DNA from: an uncultured Pseudomonadota bacterium
GTDB lineage: Bacteria > Pseudomonadota > Gammaproteobacteria > Burkholderiales > Methylophilaceae
Assembly: GCA_903846555.1 (NCBI GenBank)
Contig: CAINBI010000005.1
Location: 1 to 64,000, forward strand
DNA length: 64,000 bases
Reading direction: 5' to 3'
The position numbers and the translations under genes were made by a program. Position 1 is the stretch's first letter. The number at the start of each line of letters is the position of its first letter. The notes beneath the pieces were generated by a model. The model ran no database searches. It saw only the letters and a program-made list of their open reading frames with translations, and was not told the DNA's origin. Of the stretch, positions 58,001-64,000 are shown piece by piece.

Positions 58001-58194
58001 TTTTAGCACTGCTGCCCGCCGCCATCGGCCTAGGTGCAGGCTCTGAGACTAACAAGCCGCTATCCGTCGCCATTATTGGCGGCATGCTTTCATCCACCTT
58101 ACTTACTCTGGTGGTGGTGCCAGCGGCTTATTCTTTGGTCATGCATGGCTTGCAAAGATTAAAAGCTAACATGCTTATGAACAATTCTCAGTAA
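55069..58194 (+). CDS. RND efflux pump, inner membrane subunit (HAE1-like)
   Basis: The 1041-residue product is an AcrB/MexB-type proton-driven exporter with twelve expected helices and two large periplasmic loops. The proton-relay pair is Asp400-Asp401 (GVVVDDAIVV) and the matching lysine is in GLVAKNSILLVD, which fits hydrophobe/amphiphile rather than heavy-metal pumps. No outer membrane factor gene is adjacent. The last nine codons (NMLMNNSQ and stop) lie within the right copy of the large inverted repeat, so the native C-terminus may have been replaced. Confidence 0.94.
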   Translation: MTLPELSIKRHVLAWMLSAVIVLFGIIAYQKIGVDRVPSIDFPVIMINTTLRGADPDVVDTSITSIIESAINTTPGIEHIQSASSPGVSSISITFALNKNIDVAYSEVQSKVNQVLKRLPTDTDPPIIQKVDTNASPVIWLALSGDRTVQQLNLYATNILKKKFETISGVGEVTLGGRRDRVIRVNILPERMAAYKLTATDLISAFNREHVQLPGGFLVSAQAEQLLKLDLEFHKTKELADLVVATKLGVSIRLKDIASIEDGITDNRQVARYNGKPTVGIGMVKIANANTMDIINEVERRLETDIRPNLPPGVKLEISTNDGIFIHQLVASLKEHLVEGTLFAALIVLIFMRSFSSTLMICLEIPVSLLGAIAVMYFSGYTFNSMTLLALLMLIGVVVDDAIVVRESILRHMSGETSSAFSAVDFSNPQAVAAFRNQATTLGSNEVVFAVMASSASLVCIFAPVIFMDGIIGMFFKSFAVVVTFGVLVSLLVSLTLTPMLCSRYLSIKPTENALYKAVGRVLAGMENAYKKLLISTLNHRGLVLLLTLIFVAFSGYYSLKYVEKDFVPETDEGSFSINVKTPLGSSLNYTDSRLKLVEATIASHSNEVASYFATIGTGSRGQVNQGNVNVRLKPKEQRHKSQQTLIKDLKKELNNIPGVRAIPSPTSIVRGQRSEKLQFNLTGTNLQEIGRISQLLQQSLSSHADIGKVDLDVQLDLPQLTMRIDRARAATLGLTANDIATAVSLYAGGINVAKYNEANGDGQRYDIRLKVREGELKNTTDLNKIYLRSTSGELVRLDAVASFNKELGAAVIGRYDLQYAANFYANPNVALGDAVDLVKATAAKLVPPDYTLKLTGQAEEFGKTLKNMKFVFSLGFVLLYMVLASQFNSFIQPFIIMLAQPLAIIGGLIALLITGNTLNIYSMIGLVLLIGLVAKNSILLVDLTNQLVEKGADINDALKEACPIRLRPVVMTSLTIILALLPAAIGLGAGSETNKPLSVAIIGGMLSSTLLTLVVVPAAYSLVMHGLQRLKANMLMNNSQ

Positions 58195-58287
58195 GCGCAG
58201 CTCCATCGCGGCGAGGCGCCGCTCCTACGGAAAATGGCTATGCTTGGCGTTTCCTGCACCACCTAAGCTGAAAATAGTATAGAGGCA
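58167..58287 (-). repeat. Large inverted repeat, right copy (one REP-like hairpin)
   Basis: This 121-base copy is the inverse of 51885-52057. It begins inside the 3' end of the RND pump gene and runs into the gap before pilY1. The outermost 56 bases match the left copy with one mismatch, which implies recent duplication or ongoing gene conversion. Confidence 0.9.
58206..58228 (-). repeat. REP-like hairpin 3
   Basis: This copy is identical in core to REP 2 (TCGCGGCGAGGCGCCGCTCC, then TAC). On the minus strand the GTAG foot precedes the hairpin. It lies just after the pump stop codon. Confidence 0.8.
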
Positions 58288-58315
58288 GGTAAAACTATTC
58301 TAGCAAATCTCCCGC

Positions 58316-58356
58316 GCAAACCCAGCTCGCTAAATATTCCGTCAAACTGGGTTTGC
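58316..58356. repeat. Perfect 10-base stem hairpin downstream of pilY1
   Basis: GCAAACCCAG and CTGGGTTTGC form a perfect stem around a 21-base loop. No T run follows on either strand, so it is not a classical terminator; it may protect the 3' end of the pilY1 message. A second small hairpin, CCAGCC-GGCTGG at 58387-58404, encloses the pilY1 stop codon. Confidence 0.5.
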
Positions 58357-58392
58357 ATAAAAGCTGGCTAAATGACACTCAACAATCCAGCC

Positions 58393-61300
58393 TTATTCGG
58401 CTGGTATTAATTCGCGCCAAGTCGCTCTACCACCAGCAAATGCTGCCTCGCCTATCAACTTCACTGCACCATCACAACCTGTACCGATGCACACCTTATT
58501 TTCGTTACTACCATCTACGGTATCAACCTTGACATGAACCGTATTGGGTGATGCATCGGAAGATGTAAAGTAAAGACCCGCCAGCATTTTTGAGCTGAAG
58601 GTTGAAGCGATATTGCTCACGCTTGGGTCAACGGCACCGCCTGTTTTATAATTAAACACATTTATCCAACCGCTGCCCACACTACAGCTACCTACAGGTG
58701 GAATGTTGGTCGGCGCGATCAATACACCAGAAATCAGATACGCTTTAATATTTTGACGCTCGCCAGTACCTAAATCTACGTACCAGCCTAGCTTACTGGC
58801 CCAATCTACCAGGTTATTACTAGCAGTACGGTTGCTGCCAACGGTTGTAAGTGTTTGTTGTACCATTTGCCCGCGTAAGCCAGTAATTGTTGCGCTGACA
58901 TTATCATCTTTAATAGCATAGATGCTTTGTGTCTTATAGTAGGTGGGGTCGGCATCATCAACTTCAAGGTATTTTCCCGTGCCGATAAACAGGATGCGCT
59001 GATTATTGATCGTGCCTAAGGTCGGTGCAACCGTGATCGGTTGTGCGTCGCCGTTAACGCTGACTAGCGTCGTCAGTTTAAAGGCGGTGTTCGCCTTAAT
59101 ATCAAAGCGCCACACCTTACCTTGCAAGTCGCCGCCATAAACATATTGCGCGGCATTATTGATGTTAGGGCTGCTGGCATAACCAGAAATTTGCGCTAAA
59201 CCGCTGCCATCCGTGGCTATATCGCTCATTGCGCCAGTAGATGCATCAAGAACATATAAATGGCCTTTTCCATCGCCTGGTGAGGTGTTGTTGTAACCGG
59301 ACGTGATTAACACCACCCAAGTACCATCGGGTTTTTTAGTAATCACGGGCTTGCCATAGCTGTAGCCGATGTTGTTATCGTCGCTAACACTTTTTTCCCA
59401 GAGCATTTTGGGGCTTGTAGGGTCGGTAATATCCAGCGCAAAAAATCCGCGCCCACCCTGCCCTAAGCCGCTGACCAGAATGGTTTTCCAACCATTCGTT
59501 GTCTTAATGTCTGCAACAGTCATTTTTCCATTGACGAAATTGGTATGCATGCTACTGTAATTTCTATCGGCCAATTTCCACATATTCGGCATCACCATGG
59601 TCGGCACGTACGCCCAGCGCTCTTCAAGGGTGTCTGCATTAAAGGCGTGCAGCATGCCATCGTTCGCGCCGATATACACCGTTTTACTGGTGTTTGAGGC
59701 GGCGGTGACCACATAGCCGCTGCTACCAAGATAACCGGCATCTAAATAATCGTACTGCGGCTTACCCACAAATACTGGGTCTGAGTCAATGACGTCACCC
59801 AGCACCGTGCTACGCTCACGGAATATCCGATTATCATTGTCATTCGTAGCGCGATCATCATAAGCAGTTTGTCCGCGCAAGTAGTCCACCAATTTCTCTT
59901 TTCCTGTCATACCTTTTTGGTTTGACGTTAATGCATCCCATTGACTTAATTTTTGGCCCACTGTTGTGCCGTTAAATTGGTCTTGTTGGAAGTACGCTTT
60001 CTGATCTCCAGTTAACTCACTATATTTAAACGACGTTAACGTACCACTGACATTGGCATATATTTTACGGGTATCTGCTGTGCCTTGAACCTTGGCACCC
60101 AGCCCTGTCCCTGAATCTCGAACACAGCTCACGCTTGTATCATCCTCGACACAGTTGAGTGCTTTCGCACTTAAATTACCCTCACCATCAATCGTTCGCT
60201 TAAACAAGTTGCCTGACCAAGTGCCGGTAAAATATCTGGCACTATAAGCATAGTTATCACCCGCCACTGGCTTGAGATTACTCAGCTCCGTGGTTGAACC
60301 TGTGCCTCTGCCCTTGCCATCACCCAATTCGCGTATTGTGCCAGAGAGGCTGGCAATTAACTCTCCCGGGCTTTTTGCACTAAAATAAGTGCCATGCCCA
60401 TTGACCGCCGCATGCCACAAATCGTCTACCGTGGCCCGCTCGCTGGCTGTAAGCGGGCTGTAACCATCGTCGGTCGCCGGTACTGGCCATTTAACCGTAC
60501 CTAGCGGATCCTTCAGGCTGGCATAATCGCCTGTGGTGGAGGTTTTGTAATTCGTGGTGTAGAGTAAATTGCCACTGACGCCTAAGCCCAAGGTATAGGT
60601 CGTCATGTGTTGCTTGACGGAAACATCCTCGATACCATGCACTGGCACATCATCTGAGCATACGTTAGCAGAGCTTCCGTTAGGCGTGCAGTTATTTAAG
60701 GTTGCATTACGAAGATCCGTATCATAATAGTATTTGGCCACATCGGCTAACGTTCCAGAGGCCACATTACCTTGATACATTGGACGAGGTGTTCCATCGC
60801 CATCCATATCACCAATGGCAGTAGTGCCATCAATTTGCTTCCCCTCAGCCCCGTTCCAATAACCATCGGTCGTCAGTAAGGCAAAGTTTTGCTGGCAAGA
60901 AAACTGCACAGGGTCATCTGCGTTCGCATTAAAGCCTGTAATCGGTTTTTTACCCGCATAGATTTGCCCCACTTTGCTCAGTACATCACGTAACGAAGTT
61001 CCGCCACTTGCTGTTCTGCTATACAGCGTGTTAAGCCATTGTTCTTTGTTTGTATTAGTAAAGTCCTTAATCGGCAAATAGTTACCCGGGGTGGTGTAAC
61101 CTTCAACGGTAATCAGCCCAACGCGAGTATTGTCGCCTAGCGTCTCAAAAGTACGGGCTGCAGTTGTTGTCATCAGCTGCAAGCGGGTGCGGTAATAGGC
61201 GTACCAGTTAGCCATATTGGTCATTTCTTGGTCATAAGTGCACGTTGTGCCCGTACAATCGGTGCGGCCGGCGCTTTTAGCATAACTATTCTTTGTCTCC

Positions 61301-63033
61301 ACAACATCCACCCGCGTAAACAAGCCGTAGCGGGCAAATCGGTAGTCAACTGCCGTATCACCCTTATAAAGACCCTGACACTGCTCCGCTGGTGGCGATG
61401 TGCTGGTATCTGTAGCCTGAACGCTTGTTTTGCAATAACGCACATAAGCCGGGATGCTGTAAGCCGCATCGGGCGTTGTGGCTAATGTTGAGCTTAATTT
61501 GCAGGTGCTCAATGCTGGGGAATCACAATACTCAATTGGCTGTATCGTGTAGTAATAAGGCTTGGCGTATCTGTAGTACTTTGCAAAAGCAAAAAGATCA
61601 GCCACTGGGTTATCGGTCGAGCGTTTAGGGACGCCGTTTTGATGCGCAATATTTATTTCATAAAAATTGGTTTTTGAAGAGCTTGATGTACCACCATCTG
61701 TTTGGCCAGGGTAGGGGTACGGATAGCGCGGTGAAGTATTACTCAAGCTGCTGGTATTGTCTGGCGTATTGCGCTTGCAGTGGCTAGATTCATGCCATAA
61801 CCTGTCACTGATAAAGCCTGCTGGCGTATTCATCGTATCACAATAGACCGTTTCCACCCAACCCTCCCTTAAGGTATTTGGCGAATCGAATGGTGCAAAC
61901 TTCGCAGTATCCTGCCATCTTTCTGGCTCACCATTAGCAAGCAGCATACTGCCATATGGACTTACTTTACTCCAGTCGCTTGTATAGCTCCTTGTCATAG
62001 ACGGCAACCTATTATCTGGAGATAGCTTGCCTAGACCGACTTTTTTTGGGCTTGGTGGCGGCACGTACTCAACACTAGGGTCGTAGAACAAAGGCTCCAC
62101 CTTTGCCGCCATTCTCGGTGGCTCTTGCATGCAATAATTATATTCGGAAGAGTTACCTATTTGGGCTTCTAACAATTGCTCCGCACTAAAAGACCCCGTA
62201 GTCGGCGTGCCGACACCGGCTGCGACATCGAGTTCTATGATATACTCGGGCGTACATATCATGGGTTCATTCAATTGATCCAAAGGGTCATACCAGAAAC
62301 AAACATTTGGGTTTGTACTGCCAGGAGACGTGAGTTTCACACCATTCGTTGTATTAGGAGTATTAGCTGGAGCTGGGAGATCGCAAGTACAAGCTGGTAT
62401 TGGTGGGTCTGTGTATGGTGTACCTAGAGAGTAGCCAGCACAGTAGGGAAGACCGACGGTAACGGTGATGGGAAGATCGCTGCGACTGCAACGGTTAATA
62501 TAACCTCTTTTGGCCACGTACTTACCAGAAAATTCGGGATTGCCTGGTACAACGAAATTCACAGAAAAGCCCTTATAAATAGAGGGGGGGTTTATTTTCG
62601 TGGTGATGGTGAGCACCGTGTTCGGGTTGTTAGGTTTTTCGAGTGTTGGCCCACGAGTAATAGTGTTAATGAAGTAGCCACTTGAATTTGTCCCCATTTT
62701 ACACTGCCCAAAACCATTTAAGGCATCGTTTGCTGAATCCAAAGCCATACTGAATGAAGTATCCAACACAAACATTATGTTAGGTTTAACCGTCTCATTC
62801 GAGGCACTCAGCGGCTTGGTGGCTAGCACTGGTGCGGCTGCCAAGCTATAGGCTGAAAACAAGGCCAGCGAGGCGAACAACCCCGCTGCTAAAGCAGTTT
62901 TGACGCCAGTGTTACGGCCAAATTGCGTGGTGGCGTGTAAATTGCATGAACACACCGTGATGCGCTTTGGCGTCGGCCGCAGTCTATTGGCTTTAAAAAC
63001 CAGCTGTTTAAATTGTTTTAATAAGCTTTGCAT
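58393..63033 (-). CDS. pilY1: PilY1/PilC-type pilus-associated adhesin
   Basis: PilY1 helps assemble type IV pili and mediates attachment. The roughly 1546-residue product has a von Willebrand A-like domain with the MIDAS motif DTSFS at residues 91-95, a long insertion rich in Cys, Pro and Asn, a DMDGDG calcium-binding-like loop in the middle, and a C-terminal beta-propeller (VYIGANDGMLHAFNADTLEERW onward). I start at 63033, preceded by GGGAG; the frame is open to 63105. The hydrophobic signal core begins only near residue 46, so the N-terminal region is unusually long. It follows pilX. Confidence 0.93.
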   Translation of the reverse strand: MQSLLKQFKQLVFKANRLRPTPKRITVCSCNLHATTQFGRNTGVKTALAAGLFASLALFSAYSLAAAPVLATKPLSASNETVKPNIMFVLDTSFSMALDSANDALNGFGQCKMGTNSSGYFINTITRGPTLEKPNNPNTVLTITTKINPPSIYKGFSVNFVVPGNPEFSGKYVAKRGYINRCSRSDLPITVTVGLPYCAGYSLGTPYTDPPIPACTCDLPAPANTPNTTNGVKLTSPGSTNPNVCFWYDPLDQLNEPMICTPEYIIELDVAAGVGTPTTGSFSAEQLLEAQIGNSSEYNYCMQEPPRMAAKVEPLFYDPSVEYVPPPSPKKVGLGKLSPDNRLPSMTRSYTSDWSKVSPYGSMLLANGEPERWQDTAKFAPFDSPNTLREGWVETVYCDTMNTPAGFISDRLWHESSHCKRNTPDNTSSLSNTSPRYPYPYPGQTDGGTSSSSKTNFYEINIAHQNGVPKRSTDNPVADLFAFAKYYRYAKPYYYTIQPIEYCDSPALSTCKLSSTLATTPDAAYSIPAYVRYCKTSVQATDTSTSPPAEQCQGLYKGDTAVDYRFARYGLFTRVDVVETKNSYAKSAGRTDCTGTTCTYDQEMTNMANWYAYYRTRLQLMTTTAARTFETLGDNTRVGLITVEGYTTPGNYLPIKDFTNTNKEQWLNTLYSRTASGGTSLRDVLSKVGQIYAGKKPITGFNANADDPVQFSCQQNFALLTTDGYWNGAEGKQIDGTTAIGDMDGDGTPRPMYQGNVASGTLADVAKYYYDTDLRNATLNNCTPNGSSANVCSDDVPVHGIEDVSVKQHMTTYTLGLGVSGNLLYTTNYKTSTTGDYASLKDPLGTVKWPVPATDDGYSPLTASERATVDDLWHAAVNGHGTYFSAKSPGELIASLSGTIRELGDGKGRGTGSTTELSNLKPVAGDNYAYSARYFTGTWSGNLFKRTIDGEGNLSAKALNCVEDDTSVSCVRDSGTGLGAKVQGTADTRKIYANVSGTLTSFKYSELTGDQKAYFQQDQFNGTTVGQKLSQWDALTSNQKGMTGKEKLVDYLRGQTAYDDRATNDNDNRIFRERSTVLGDVIDSDPVFVGKPQYDYLDAGYLGSSGYVVTAASNTSKTVYIGANDGMLHAFNADTLEERWAYVPTMVMPNMWKLADRNYSSMHTNFVNGKMTVADIKTTNGWKTILVSGLGQGGRGFFALDITDPTSPKMLWEKSVSDDNNIGYSYGKPVITKKPDGTWVVLITSGYNNTSPGDGKGHLYVLDASTGAMSDIATDGSGLAQISGYASSPNINNAAQYVYGGDLQGKVWRFDIKANTAFKLTTLVSVNGDAQPITVAPTLGTINNQRILFIGTGKYLEVDDADPTYYKTQSIYAIKDDNVSATITGLRGQMVQQTLTTVGSNRTASNNLVDWASKLGWYVDLGTGERQNIKAYLISGVLIAPTNIPPVGSCSVGSGWINVFNYKTGGAVDPSVSNIASTFSSKMLAGLYFTSSDASPNTVHVKVDTVDGSNENKVCIGTGCDGAVKLIGEAAFAGGRATWRELIPAE

Positions 63034-63082
63034 CACGCGGCTCCCACTATCAATGAATATGAATGTTAATAAACGATGAATG

Positions 63083-63709
63083 TTAATAAACGAAGGCTTG
63101 TACATAACTCACGGTATTTTTACCATCCACCACCTTGGCGGTCACGCGGTAAAACACGGTAGGTATTTCTGGGCATAACTTACTTTGATTCTTCTCGCTT
63201 ACGTTATTTGAACAACCCGAGTCAACCGATGGGCCAGATAAGCAATAGGTGGGAGTGCCTGCGTTTGGAGCGCCCACTACTTGACACATGCGCTGCACCA
63301 CATAGCTAACGATGTTACCTTGGTCGTCTGCGGCGAGACTAACCTTACGGCCACTATCTACCTGTGCTTGAGCATCTAAAAGTGACGTTGCGTAATAACC
63401 ATCGTCAAGGCTGTCAGCCGCTAATAAAGCTGAATGAGTATTAACCCAGGTCAGCGCGGCCTCTACCCCGCGATCTGCGGACAACATGGTGGACTGCTTA
63501 AACGATAAATTTGCCGCAATCATGCTATTGCTATCTACCGAGCGGATTAAGGCAACCGCCGCAAGCGACATGACCACCAAGGCAATGAGCGCAAAAAATA
63601 ACACCACCCCTTGCTGCGGGCGCTGTGATGGCTGGCATTGTGATGGCTGGCGCTGTGATGGCTGAGCCATGGCTATTGCACGCAATCTACGGTTTAGTTT
63701 TACGCTCAT
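63083..63709 (-). CDS. pilX: PilX-family minor pilin
   Basis: PilX is a minor pilin needed for pilus priming. The 208-residue product has the prepilin site after Gly34 (RPQQG, then VVLFFALIALVVMSLAAVAL); position 5 of the mature protein is Phe, not Glu, as is usual for PilX/GspK-like subunits. The start at 63709 is fixed by the ATGA overlap with the pilW stop. The 34-residue leader is very long and holds three copies of a PSQ-containing repeat. Confidence 0.9.
   Translation of the reverse strand: MSVKLNRRLRAIAMAQPSQRQPSQCQPSQRPQQGVVLFFALIALVVMSLAAVALIRSVDSNSMIAANLSFKQSTMLSADRGVEAALTWVNTHSALLAADSLDDGYYATSLLDAQAQVDSGRKVSLAADDQGNIVSYVVQRMCQVVGAPNAGTPTYCLSGPSVDSGCSNNVSEKNQSKLCPEIPTVFYRVTAKVVDGKNTVSYVQAFVY
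63621..63665 (-). repeat. 15-base tandem repeat in the pilX leader
   Basis: Three direct copies (CGCTGTGATGGCTGG, CATTGTGATGGCTGG, CGCTGTGATGGCTGA on the plus strand) encode PSQRQ, PSQCQ and PSQRP within the signal leader just before the prepilin cleavage site. They are in frame. Confidence 0.9.
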
Positions 63710-64000
63710 AAACGCGACCTTGTCCAAATGATGTTACGCAAAGGGATAATGGTTTCATAGACTTTGTATCTGTAATGATCCCAGTCAGTGATATTAGATA
63801 AATCAATCTCTGGAGCGGATGATGCATTAACCGGGCTGGCTGAGGTGGCATCCCAGGCACAAAGTCCAGTAGGGTTAGCCGCGCTTACAGAAGTACACGC
63901 TTTAGACACCACAGTTTTCTCAAGCAAGCTATTACGCGCCACCACTGCCACACGCACCGCTTTAATACACCCACGCTGTGCTGTAGTGGCATCGCATACG
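63706..64000 (-). CDS. pilW: PilW-family minor pilin assembly protein, C-terminal part
   Basis: The frame is open to the window edge with no start needed, so the 5' end is cut off. The visible 97 residues (RVAVVARNSLLEK, then a Ser/Ala stretch with a cysteine pair, then HYRYKVYETIIPLRNIIW) have the typical PilW ending, where R-N-x-x-W closes the protein. It overlaps pilX by four bases, in the usual pilV-W-X-Y1-E order. Confidence 0.86.
   Translation of the reverse strand, partial: VCDATTAQRGCIKAVRVAVVARNSLLEKTVVSKACTSVSAANPTGLCAWDATSASPVNASSAPEIDLSNITDWDHYRYKVYETIIPLRNIIWTRSRL

Noticed and set aside
51885-58287. Composite transposon or genomic island
   Set aside because: The flanking inverted repeats are striking, but no transposase, integrase, attachment site or target duplication is visible and the enclosed genes look native in composition.

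Overview
The window reads as a chromosome segment of a betaproteobacterial methylotroph, most likely Methylophilaceae (Methylotenera or a close relative). The main reasons are a 3-hexulose-6-phosphate synthase gene (ribulose monophosphate formaldehyde fixation), a cytochrome bc1 respiratory chain, and gene neighbourhoods typical of Betaproteobacteria: sspBA-petCBA, tatABC next to his genes, mlaFEDCB followed by ABC transporter, bolA, grx and murA genes, ccsB/resB/cytochrome c4/engB, holC-pepA-lptFG, and PP0621-pilS-pilR-ampD. The assignment rests on recognising families and gene order; no search was run.

Layout. 1-793: the 5' end of tuf preceded by four tRNA genes (Thr-TGT, Tyr-GTA, Gly-TCC, Thr-GGT), all on the minus strand. 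839-8575: sspB, sspA, the bc1 complex, a Nif3-family gene, a DegS-like protease on the plus strand, and the Tat translocase. 8628-17101: hinT and a nearly complete histidine pathway (hisE, I, F, A, H, B, C, D, G), interrupted between hisC and hisB by hps. 17105-24250: murA, a monothiol glutaredoxin, a BolA protein, an ABC-2 exporter and the Mla phospholipid transport operon. 24438-31217: a lone prepilin, an orphan histidine kinase, System II cytochrome c maturation (CcsB, ResB) and a cytochrome c4. 31413-43600: engB, trmB, midA-like, a pteridine reductase-like SDR, ttcA, topA, a PBP7-like peptidase, a GcvH-like protein, a coiled-coil protein, holC and pepA. 43815-48346: lptF, lptG, an RDD protein, DUF3106 and DUF3619 proteins and an ECF sigma factor. 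48512-51827: a PP0621-family protein and pilS-pilR. 52085-58194: a Na/Ca exchanger, ampD and a two-gene RND efflux system, bracketed by inverted repeats. 58393-64000: pilY1, pilX and the end of pilW.

Most genes are conserved housekeeping genes in tight operons with one- or four-base overlaps. The less ordinary points are: a hexulose phosphate synthase with an added transmembrane segment and Ala/Pro/Glu-rich tail; a large inverted repeat containing REP-like hairpins that flanks the 6-kb exchanger/ampD/RND block and forms the last codons of the RND pump gene; a family of three 39-base palindromic intergenic repeats; a 22-base-arm palindrome inside the RND operon; and a PilX prepilin whose leader has been lengthened by a 15-base tandem repeat. 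I found no CRISPR array, prophage, transposase or obvious defence system.
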